64,000 bases of DNA from Solen grandis. Taxonomy: Eukaryota; Mollusca; Bivalvia; Adapedonta; Solenidae. The translations under genes and the position numbers were made by a program. The stretch is taken from contig CM037783.1 in the NCBI GenBank assembly GCA_021229015.1, positions 53,518,904-53,582,903 on the forward strand, written 5' to 3'. Positions 23,301 through 31,919 of this stretch are shown piece after piece (position 1 is the first letter of the stretch; each line of letters starts with the position of its first letter). Below the pieces are notes generated by a model that was not told where the DNA came from, did no database searches, and saw only the letters and a list, made by a program, of their open reading frames with translations.

Positions 23301-24175
23301 ACAACAGTGAAGCGACGTGAATGTCATGTGATAGAATATAATTTAATTTTTATCACCAAAACTAAAGCGATATATTGAAGCGTAATGATTTTTAATGCAA
23401 TTAAGTTTATTGTTTTCCTACAAAAGCTGACTGAAAATGCAAATTTAGCGTAATACTAAGAACGAAATATCCATTTTCGAATATTTCCGTCATTCTTTTG
23501 ATAGACATTATCTAAATTAAGATTATCTTTTCAGGTTCTGAGATAATTAAAATAAACTATCGAATTCCAATCGTTAGTTGCACAGTAAACGTGTGTTTAT
23601 ATGTCAGTCAATGGGGTTCACCTAAGCATTCGTTTTATAATTTCGTTATATACTTTATCGCATGTATCCACCGCCCCCTCCTCATCAGCTACAATTATAA
23701 CCATATAAATTATAACCAGTTAAATAGACAAGTGTGTAGTATGTATATGTATGTATATATCATTGTGCGACATTACTTCAAATTTATGTACCTTTTCACC
23801 TTGGATATTTCCCTGATTCGAATTCCTTACATTTGCACCAATATCTCCCACTATGTCGTAATATGTTAAAATAAAAATGATAATTTGATAACATAAATCT
23901 CAATGTTTGAAGAAACGCGAATTGTTTGAGTATTAGACAAAGTCGTGTGTGGCGTTGATCCTGATTCAAATAAACAAATGCTTACTTGAGTGGTATTTTG
24001 ACAATCTCATTAAAATCACATCCTAATTTGCGTTCCTCTACTATTCGCGATTAGGATCTGACAATATCGCATTAGAGTTCACGTCAGATTGACCTTTAAA
24101 GTAATTTATATGCAAAAACAAGTGCTTGATTTTAAACCAATTAAATAACGCGTTTCTAACTGACTTCGGTAAAAC
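20400..24175. other. Long AT-rich stretch without recognisable genes
   Basis: Only short chance open frames occur. A (GA)n tract lies at about 22863-22884. I see no conserved protein motif, tRNA or repeat shared with the rest of the window. Confidence 0.65.
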
Positions 24176-24184
24176 ATTTGTCAC

Positions 24185-24310
24185 AGGGTGAGAAAAATGT
24201 GCAGCTTGACCGGGACTTGAGCCCGGTGCCTTTTGCTTACAGAGCGGATGCTTTACTCTTTCTACCCTATTGTGAGATGAGTGCGGTTATTTTCTCTGGT
24301 TATGCCGAAC
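24185..24310 (-). mobile_element. tRNA-derived SINE head, second family
   Basis: On the minus strand GGGTAGAAAGAGTAAAGCATCC then GGCACCGGGCTCAAGTCCCGG form a tRNA-like A box and a T-arm with a perfect six-pair stem around CTCAAGT. It continues AGCTGCACATTTTTCTCACC, which I recall as the body of a mollusc SINE. The acceptor stem does not close, so it is not a functional tRNA gene. It differs in sequence from the SINE at 15943. Confidence 0.6.
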
Positions 24311-24314
24311 GATT

Positions 24315-25430
24315 CTGTAGCCTCTGATTTGATTGGATTATACAACCCACAAGGTCAATATGAGACGACCCTCTATACGATGTGGTCAGATCCAGTAAGC
24401 ATACTGAATCTGACTTAGGAGAGATTGGTATATTGATACAGTAAAATGAATTTTTATGACCATATTCGAAGTCAGGTATATACGATTATATAATATGAAT
24501 ATGATTTGATCACAGTATCAAAAATGCCACATCAACCGCTTGATACGATAATTTAGCAGATAAAATATAAGGAATATTATAAAACTGAAAAAGATTAATG
24601 ACGTCACTTTTTCCGTTTTGTATTACGCGAATCGGTAGACTTACTAAACTTCAAATAAAACCAAGTACACAAGAATACAGACAGACATTATAGATAGTCG
24701 TATATGTATATATAAACCAGATAAAATGCAAAGTAATGAACATTAAAAGCACATACATTTAATATCAATGTTCAGTTTTATGATGGTTATGTAAGATATA
24801 TAATATTTCATATTGTGTTATTTAATTCTTAAAAATATCATAGTATGTCAACATCTCTCTCTCTTTTCTCTCACTCTGGATGAGCCTAACTATATGCGAG
24901 AATCTACACGTCCACATTAGACGAAAAATAAATCCCGGATATATCTCATAATTTATCATTAATGTATAAAAACCTATTTTCACATACTTAGCACAATTCA
25001 CAGCATATGTATCGCAATGTGAGAAATTGTTATGATATAAATACGAGTGTCTTCTGCTCCTATGGATCCATTACGATATGCGTGTCTTGTCATAGATTAA
25101 AACACTAACCCGAAGTGATAAGCAGGTTTACTTGGATAGTCAAAAGAATAATATGTGACTTTACGCACGGGTACTTACATCGTTCCAGTTATGATGGAAA
25201 TAATGACTATCGTAAAAGATGAGCACCGTTCACTTGACAATTTTTGAACTCAACACAAAATTGTAAAATGTAGGAATGAAAGACGAGATGGTGATTTTAT
25301 AAAACGAGTTCAAGTTTGTGGTCTAATAATAACGGATCTGACATCATATAGGGTCTGACACTTATTACATAAACATACTCTAAAGCAATGATGAAAACAT
25401 ACACTGAATACATATCTGCATTTTTTAAAT
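24315..25430. other. AT-rich spacer, no gene seen
   Basis: No recognisable coding sequence; a CT-rich patch at about 24855-24880. Confidence 0.6.
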
Positions 25431-25456
25431 GAAACAGTTGCACAAAAAAGGGCTTT

Positions 25457-25630
25457 ATGGTAAATCCGATTTTTTACAAGGGATACAGCTTCCGCATAGG
25501 TGCTGCTGCACAAGCTGCACAGATGGGTTTTTCTGAAAATGCAATTCAAAATATGGGTAGATGGAAATCTGATGCACTTAAAAAATACATTAGATTGGAT
25601 TCATTTGCTAAGTCTTTGTCAAAAGAATAG
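25457..25630 (+). pseudogene. C-terminal fragment of a tyrosine recombinase (YR retrotransposon or Crypton type)
   Basis: 57 codons ending at TAG. The frame reads YSFRIGAAAQAAQMGF, then NMGRWKSDALKKYIRL. This is the catalytic C-terminal box of tyrosine recombinases: second Arg in SFR, the GRW block, and the nucleophile Tyr in KKYIRL. The wording HSFRIGAA-T-A-...-GRW-SDA---YIR is that of recombinases from DIRS/Ngaro-like and Crypton-like elements of animals. Here the His of the HxxR motif reads Tyr (YSFR), and an in-frame TGA lies 24 bases upstream, so only the last fifth of the enzyme survives and it is likely dead. Direct and palindromic repeats follow immediately, as expected for the 3' side of such an element. 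Confidence 0.8.
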
Positions 25631-25778
25631 AGGTCTGTCTTGTCAAGCCACCAAATACACTGAAACTTAATCATTTGATTAAGCCACTAAATGTGATTTA
25701 CCATAGTCTATTCTATATTGTTCCCGTGGCTGCTGTCTTCATGCATAACTAAAGTTGAGTCAATTTACAATTCTAGCT

Positions 25779-26366
25779 AATAGATCAGATAATGTATGCT
25801 ATTGGTTGTCTGCACTACCAACTGAATGTTATATATGTCTTTAAGATATTTTCATTTAAAATCAGATGACACTACCATTTTTATGTTAAGGGTAGGTCAG
25901 ATAAGGTCTGCAATCAGCTTTCATTAACCTTGCAGGAAGATGATAGGTCGGATTATGTCTGCTATCATTTTTGCTGCAACACACTGTATATGTATTTATT
26001 TGAGTTATGAGGGAACGGTGTGTTTACAATTGGTCTAAGCCCTATTCCTTATGCCTTGTATACCAGTAAGTAACCTTTGCACAGGTAGATGATAGGCCAG
26101 ATTATGTATGCTATCAACTACCTGAAATTCATGTATTGCAATGACCCCTCATGTCTTGTTCCTGTTTAAAAATGTAAATGGGTTAATTATGTACAGGTGG
26201 ATGATAGGTCAGATTATGTCTGCTATCAACTACATCAGATTCAATATATTCATTTTTGTGCTTGTATTCAAATGTGAGTCATTCTATGTTACAAGCATCT
26301 GATTTTCATTTGACTGAGGTAATTAGGGCAGGTGGTTGATAGGTCAGATTATGCTATCAACTACCC
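25779..26366 (+). repeat. Six spaced copies of a 25-base imperfect palindrome
   Basis: A motif that starts GATAGGTCAGATTATG and ends CTGCTATC recurs at about 25779, 25891, 25940, 26090, 26208 and 26338, the outer ones diverged. Its ends GATAG/CTATC are inverted repeats. Three copies are preceded by CAGGTRGWT and followed by AACTACC, making the palindromic unit longer. Between copies, ATTCATGTAT, TCTTGTTCYTGT and TTCAAATGTRAG also recur, so the spacing unit (about 113-145 bases) is itself a degenerate tandem repeat. Confidence 0.8.
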
Positions 26367-26518
26367 CAGATTCCATGTATCGCAATGTTCTCATATTTTG
26401 TTCTTGTATTCAAATGTAAGCCATTTTCTATTATAAGCACCTGTCTGTCATTAGACAGAGGTACTTATGTACAAGTTAACTGTTTACTATGTTACTTCAT
26501 TTTCCATGTTTTCCCTTG

Positions 26519-26573
26519 GGTGGCGGAAATCTAAACAAATTTAGATTCTGTGGCATATTTTGTGTTCGCCACC
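26519..26573. repeat. Hairpin with nested inverted repeats
   Basis: GGTGGCG (26519-26525) pairs with CGCCACC (26567-26573), and within it AATCTAAA-CAAA-TTTAGATT is a perfect 8-base-pair hairpin. It lies at the junction between the palindrome array and the split direct repeats. Confidence 0.6.
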
Positions 26574-27586
26574 ATATATTACGCACTCCATGTGGGAAGC
26601 ATTATGCAGTATTATTGATAAATAATGCGTTTTATGCTTTTAGATGGTATAATAAGAATTAAGCAAAGGTAACATTTTGTATTCACCCTGTACCTGATGT
26701 ACTTTAGTTTCACCCTGTACCTGATGTAAAACTGGATTAGAGATTAAGGATTTTATTTGGCATAATATTAATATTTTATTTACATCCAAATGTTTAAGTA
26801 GTCTCACAATCTTTACTACGTGATGTATTAATTTAATAAATTATGAAGAAGATGTTATTTACAAAGCATTTTGGGTTGGCGCGGGTTAGAGATTATACTA
26901 GATATTTTTGTTAGAGTCGAGTTGCAGCAAATATTTTCGGAAGATAATTTATTTCAAACCCACTGCCTCCCCTTGCTCCTACCAGAACCGGATATATTTG
27001 ATTTGCATTTCGTTAGAATAGATGGTTAAAATTATCTGCTTATTTGACGGCCTTTGGTGCTATGACGTTATGCGGATGCCGGGAATTACGTGAGTAACAT
27101 AAACGGAATATTTTGTGTTCGCCACCTTTCTTGCATATAAAAGGTGATCATATTTACTCTTCTTTGTATGTTCGGTTTTATTGCATATGTTGTGTTCGCC
27201 ACTTTATTTGCATATGAAAGGTGAACATATTTACTCTTCTATGTATGTTCGATTTTATGGCATATTTTGTATTCGCCACCTTATTTGCATATGAAAGGTG
27301 ATCATATACACTCTTTTATGAATGTCTAATGTTATAAATCTAGTCTATGGTGATCTAATTTTATGTATCTAGTCTCTGACTCCTTTCATACATGTCATAA
27401 GGTTTTTGATTATAAATCCATATTTTCATGTAGATTGAACGTCATTTTAATAAGATGACAAATTATCATCTAGTCATGTCTTCACAGTATTTAGTTAAAT
27501 CCTATGCAAATTAACCAAGCTGCGGAAAATGTGAACTGGACCATATATTACGCCCTCCATGTGGGAAGCATAAAAGGGCTTTGTGG
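26572..27586 (+). repeat. Split direct repeats enclosing a 79-base tandem array
   Basis: CCATATATTACGCACTCCAT with GTGGGAAGCAT at about 26572-26602 recurs with one mismatch at about 27541-27571. The second copy is followed by AAAAGGGCTTTGTGGTA, which resembles AAAAAAGGGCTTTATGGTA directly before the recombinase fragment at 25444. Between the repeats, about 27107-27332 holds 2.8 copies of a roughly 79-base unit (TTTTGTGTTCGCCACC, TTTGCATATGAAAGGTGATC, TTTACTCTTCT-TGTATGTTCG). An extra piece of the unit (GGCATATTTTGTGTTCGCCACC) precedes the first direct repeat. Interleaved direct repeats on the 3' side are a known property of Ngaro/DIRS-type elements; assigning these to one is inference. Confidence 0.65.
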
Positions 27587-27697
27587 TACTTTTGTTCAGG
27601 AATATATTTTGTTTGCTACATTAATCCTCGATTTGTTGATCATTGTACAACAACTAAAAATAGCGGATAGAATTAGAAAAAGATAGCGGGAGAATAA

Positions 27698-29064
27698 GAC
27701 GGAACACTCAAACACATAAACCAAGAAAATGTTTCCAGATTCAAAGTACTGAAGAAGCTGAATATACAACTGATAAGAACAGAACATCATATTCAATATC
27801 TAGAAAAATGTGTAGGATCAAAATCCGTGCCCAGATCCCTACGTGTAAATCTAACACCACAAGTACCAGTGATCAATTCAACACTACAAATAAAATGGGA
27901 AGAGGCACACATAAAGTTTGGCACACAATTAACCATCTTCCTTTTAGATTACTGGAAGTCCAGAAAACTACACCTGAACCTGGAAATAACCGAAATAAAC
28001 GAGTATCTAAAAACACATACTTCGACAGACGAAATAGACTTAATCTCCGACATCATCAAGAAAATTACCCTATCAGTAAAAAAAGATCTTGCCACCAAGA
28101 AGACCCAACCAACCTACAACGATACAAGGGAGCGGGAGGTAGGAGGTCCCTCCCGACAGTAAAAAGTACTTACACTGCTGCACACAAATCAGACACCAAT
28201 GCCTAGAAAATTTAGACCTTAAGTAGAACATGAAAAACACCTACTGCTCCAAAATTACAGGAAATGTATAACGAACCTATCAAACTATGTACCTACTCTA
28301 CCGGAAAAAACTTTCGCTATATGGCATCATAGCAGAGAGGAGTTAGACTCCTTCATCCATGCCCTTAACAGTTTTCATAACACGATCAAATTTACTACAG
28401 AAATGAGCGAATTATCAGTCAACTTCCTAGACACCACTGTCCACAAAGATGCTGATGGATCTCTGACCACCACGGTTTACTCCAAACCCACAGATGGACA
28501 TAAAGTAACACTAAAAACACCTGAAATCAACAGTAATATACCCTGGATACCACCGTTCGAAGCTAGACCGAAATTTACCAAGCAACCAAAAAATGGATTA
28601 ATGAAGACGAAGAAATTTCGAACATCCTAAAAGGGATGACTTCATTACCAAGACCCATCTCTCCATTATCAGACGTAGACACAACTGACATGGAAATGAT
28701 TGACAACCCCAGACTAATCTCCCCCATAATGGGCCCACCCGATGATACCTCCGTCGGACATTCTGAGAGTAATGAAACAATCTGCCAGGACGAACGAGTA
28801 CATACAGAAAACTGTGACATTTTATTTATCCGATCTCTGGAATTTTTAATAATAACTAACTCTTATGATTTGGACATTTTATTGTTTGTATACAACCATT
28901 TTTATATACATGTTTTTATGTACTGTACCATTTTTAAAACAACAGACAATCACTATGGTAATATATCTATTTTTAAACTTAATGACGTCATTATAGTACC
29001 TAAATTTGTGCACTTCAGTAAGCTTATTATATGTCAATTTAACCCTGATGAAGACCTAATGTAG
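27698..29064 (+). pseudogene. Decayed Penelope-like retroelement with internal deletion
   Basis: 27698-28162 is an open frame (LIRTEHHIQYLEKCVGSKSV-PRSLRVNLTPQVP... then WEEAHIKFGTQLTIFLLDYW) that fits the N-terminal region of Penelope-like element proteins. 28290-28630 reads EELDSFIHALNSFHNTIKFT, then LSVNFLDTTVHKDADGSLTT, then VYSKPTDGHK, the distal reverse-transcriptase block of that group (NFLD-T-----DG-L-T-VY-KPTD-H). Only about 130 bases separate the two parts, so the catalytic reverse-transcriptase core is deleted, and no GIY-YIG endonuclease follows. A +1 shift leads into another open frame, 28566-29064 (PLSDVDTTDMEMIDNPRLIS...). It cannot move on its own. A different retroelement class sharing this RT type is possible but less likely. 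Confidence 0.62.
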
Positions 29065-29075
29065 GTCGAAACGTT
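29045..29075 (+). ncRNA. Hammerhead-ribozyme-like motif at the 3' side of the Penelope-like relic
   Basis: CTGATGA (29045-29051), one extra A, a six-pair stem GACCTA/TAGGTC around ATG (29053-29067), then GAAAC (29068-29072) and GTT. The order CUGAUGA, stem II, GAAA is the hammerhead core, and Penelope-like elements are known to carry hammerheads. The additional A between CUGAUGA and stem II departs from the canonical core, and I cannot see clear stems I and III, so self-cleavage is doubtful. It may be a retained non-catalytic derivative. Confidence 0.4.
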
Positions 29076-29152
29076 GGAAATAAATATAGTTCATACCCAT
29101 TGTCTTGAGATCGTTCGTTATACCCATTCACTTATTTAATATTAACAATTAA

Positions 29153-29329
29153 AAATATAAGAAAGGAAGAAAAGGTGCTGTAGTCCCGGAAGCAACGTAC
29201 ACGAATGCGGGTCCGAATATTGTGGTCCCAAATCCAATTTGGGGAAACGATTTTTCACGGTTTTTCCAAGCGCAAAGTACTGGTCCATCCCAGGAACCGC
29301 CGGGAGGGATATTGAAAGAGAAAGTATAA
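29153..29329 (+). other. Candidate terminal coding exon, product unknown
   Basis: Open frame of 58 codons ending TAA: KGAVVPEATYTNAGPNIVVP, then NPIWGNDFSRFFQAQSTGPS, then QEPPGGILKEKV. Composition is clearly different from the AT-rich flanks (balanced, many Pro/Gly/Asn), as in real coding DNA. It is preceded by an A/T-rich tract ending TATAAG that could hold an acceptor. No ATG in frame and no recognised domain. It could equally be a leftover of the neighbouring retroelement. Confidence 0.3.
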
Positions 29330-29870
29330 GTTGTATGAAATTGTTTCCAAATGAATGTTAATAAAAGCTTAAATAATTTAAATAAAAAGGAACGAAACTT
29401 ATATATTAAGCTTTGTGTAAAATAATTTTTTTTAAGGTCCATTATTCTTCCAAAAGCATATTCTATATATTCTTCGGACAGAAAAGCATGTGTGCTACAG
29501 ATTTGTTACGAGATAAAATCTGCACGTACTTGTTGACGACAATATTAACTACATTGAATAAATTAGAAAAAAATCTTTCACTTCAGATCGTTCAATTGTT
29601 TACAAAAATAACTAATTCCGGGAATACTCGACAATGCAGAATGTAAGCAATAAGAGTATTTGACATCCATCCAAAATACTAAATTGCGTAATTTGATTAG
29701 CATTTCAATGCCTTAAGCTTTTAATACAGCATATATTTGCACATTATGTACCATTTGTGTCAATCTACAATATGCAATTGTTATTTTATATTTACTTTTT
29801 CATGGAAATTGATTCATTATGAAATATAATGGGCCTTTAATATGTTTAATCTCATCGTGTGTTACGTCAT
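29330..29870. other. AT-rich spacer, no gene seen
   Basis: Short open frames only, none with recognisable features. Confidence 0.6.
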
Positions 29871-29871
29871 G

Positions 29872-30090
29872 CCGGCAGTATTTTAGTTAATTTAACGCTT
29901 TTGTCCCCACGAGACAGATACTGTGCTACATCATTGTGAGATTACGTCGTTAACAATGGCATGATGCGAAATCCAGCCAAATATTCCTGACAGTATGTCT
30001 GCGAGTCATTGAACTGCCCTAATATGCTGAACGCCAAACAAAAGAGAGATATACCATTGTTACAACTCTGGTATTTCGTGAATTAACGAC
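29872..30090 (-). mobile_element. Degenerate SINE copy
   Basis: On the plus strand the order is CGGCAGTATTTTAGT, ACGAGACAGATACTGTGCT, CAATGGCATGATGC, CAGCCAAATATTCCTGACAG, GCCCTAATATGCTGAACGCC and ACAACTCTGGTATTTCGTG. This follows the minus-strand SINE at 15943-16251 from tail to the end of the head. It is heavily mutated, and the tRNA-like head itself is not recognisable. Confidence 0.7.
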
Positions 30091-30599
30091 CTTTCGAATT
30101 TGTATTTGCCTAAGTCACCTTATATTTTTAAATCTCGCTACTGAAACATTTTAAAGAAAGGAATCTGACAAGGCACGATTATACAGATCGTAACTTTGCA
30201 AAAAATAACTTAATAGAGACAATATGTGACTTATTAATACTACACCTTTCGTATTTGATGTTTGTATTTAAAAAAAAATAAACATTGGTACTAAAATGTA
30301 CCTTTTCAATTTTATAATTGCATATATCTGTGACCATTTAACTCCTTTGTAGTAAAAGTTATTTTTTAATATGATTTAAGCATTTGGTTGTAATTAGACA
30401 AAACGAAATTCAATAATTTGTCGTTAACCTTAATGTTTAATCAATGCAGGTTGTAATTAGGTAATTAAGAAGTTAATGACAAGGAAATTAGTTTTTGTTT
30501 TACATAAGTAGGATTGACGCCCGCCAATCAGCAAAATATGTTGTTAAAAGAACAGACGTATATTTATACAGATTTAGTCTATAACTTCACTTGAATGTT

Positions 30600-30755
30600 G
30601 TTGTTGTATTGGGGTTTACCGTCGCTGCGCAGCGATAGTTTTTCAATCATATAGCGACGTCCAGCTAATTACAAGTGGAGGAAGACCCCGAGTACACAGA
30701 GGTACCCGGGTAAAACCACCGACCTACCGCAAGTCAGCTTGAAGGCTTCCTCACA
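30600..30755 (+). repeat. Interspersed repeat family B, copy 2
   Basis: TTGGGGTTTACCGTCGCTGC...ATAGCGACGTCCAGCTAATT...GAGGAAGACCCCGAGTACAC...AACCACCGACCTACCGCAAG...GGCTTCCTCACATGAA. It shares its core with 3180-3310. The full wording matches a bivalve interspersed repeat that I recall, without a name. Confidence 0.65.
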
Positions 30756-31239
30756 TGAATGTTATTATTGGTATACTTCAGGAGATATTTTTTGAGTCGA
30801 AATTCTTTGCCACTATCACAAAATAACATTTTATATTACAAGCATACCCGATTTATACAAATACTTTATAATGATATACTTGTTTGTTTGATTAATTGAG
30901 TGCATCTTCCCACGGACAGTTTTCAGACTGTCTAAATGCTGCCTCACTGAGATGGATATATCGCCGTAGAAAATTGGCTTGATAAAACACCCGTATTATT
31001 ATCTAGACACTAGGCTAACAAGAACAGAGCATATTTTGTATTACACCCAGGTACATTCCAGCATGTGGATGTATAATACAAACATACAGCAAATGTGTCC
31101 GGTCACTGAAATTTCAAATGCAAAAGGTAATTTCTTATATCAAACATATGTCATAGAAATAATCCATATCATAGGAGTTACAACATAACGTAGAAATAAG
31201 TTCGGGGGTGGGGGGATCTCATGCATTTCATTTTTATAT

Positions 31240-31270
31240 AAAAAAAAAAAAAAAATAAAAAAAAAAATAA
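31240..31270. repeat. A-rich simple repeat
   Basis: Two A-runs broken by single T. A G-run lies just upstream (about 31204-31216). Confidence 0.9.
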
Positions 31271-31919
31271 GAAAGTCAATAAATAACTTACTTAATAAAA
31301 AAAATCAAACTTAATCTGTCAATGAATCCACCTTTTTTATCATCTCATCAGGGATCGTACATATAATTTCTGATCTAACCAATCAACTCACAAACTGGTA
31401 ATATTGAACATAAATTATGTGATTTTACTAATATAAAGGAACTTTATGTATCCTAAATTGAGAGCAAAAATCAAAAGTACGTGTAGTGAGAAAGAGCAAT
31501 ATGAAAAAAAGCGAGTGATAGCTGGTCCGATTAAGCGAATATGACGTAGATCAGCCAGTAAACAATGTAGGAGATCCCCTTGATTATTTAAAAAAAAAAA
31601 AAACAACAACAAAAAAATGTTTACTTGTGGCGAAAAGCTAAAAAGAGGTAGGTTGGTACTACTTACGTATATATTTACAATTGTTTTCTAAATTTAATAT
31701 GGCCATATTGCTAATCGTTTATACATTTTTGAAGAAACTGTAAATAGAAAATATTAATGATTCAGCATATTTGTATCAGATGGTAGATTTAGGATACAAG
31801 AACAAGTGTCATTTATTTATTTATTTTTGAAGGCAATATTATTTATGGTTAGCGCTTAAACTTGCTGAAAATCAAGAAAATGAAATTGTTGACTTTTATA
31901 AGCTCCTGTACGGGTGGTT

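Noticed and set aside
24195..24275. tRNA gene on the minus strand
   Set aside because: The T arm is good, but the acceptor stem does not close and the sequence continues into a SINE body.
25457..25630. Bacterial XerC/XerD-type recombinase or phage integrase
   Set aside because: The wording of the SFRIGAA...GRW...YIR box and the surroundings fit eukaryotic mobile elements; no bacterial gene context exists.
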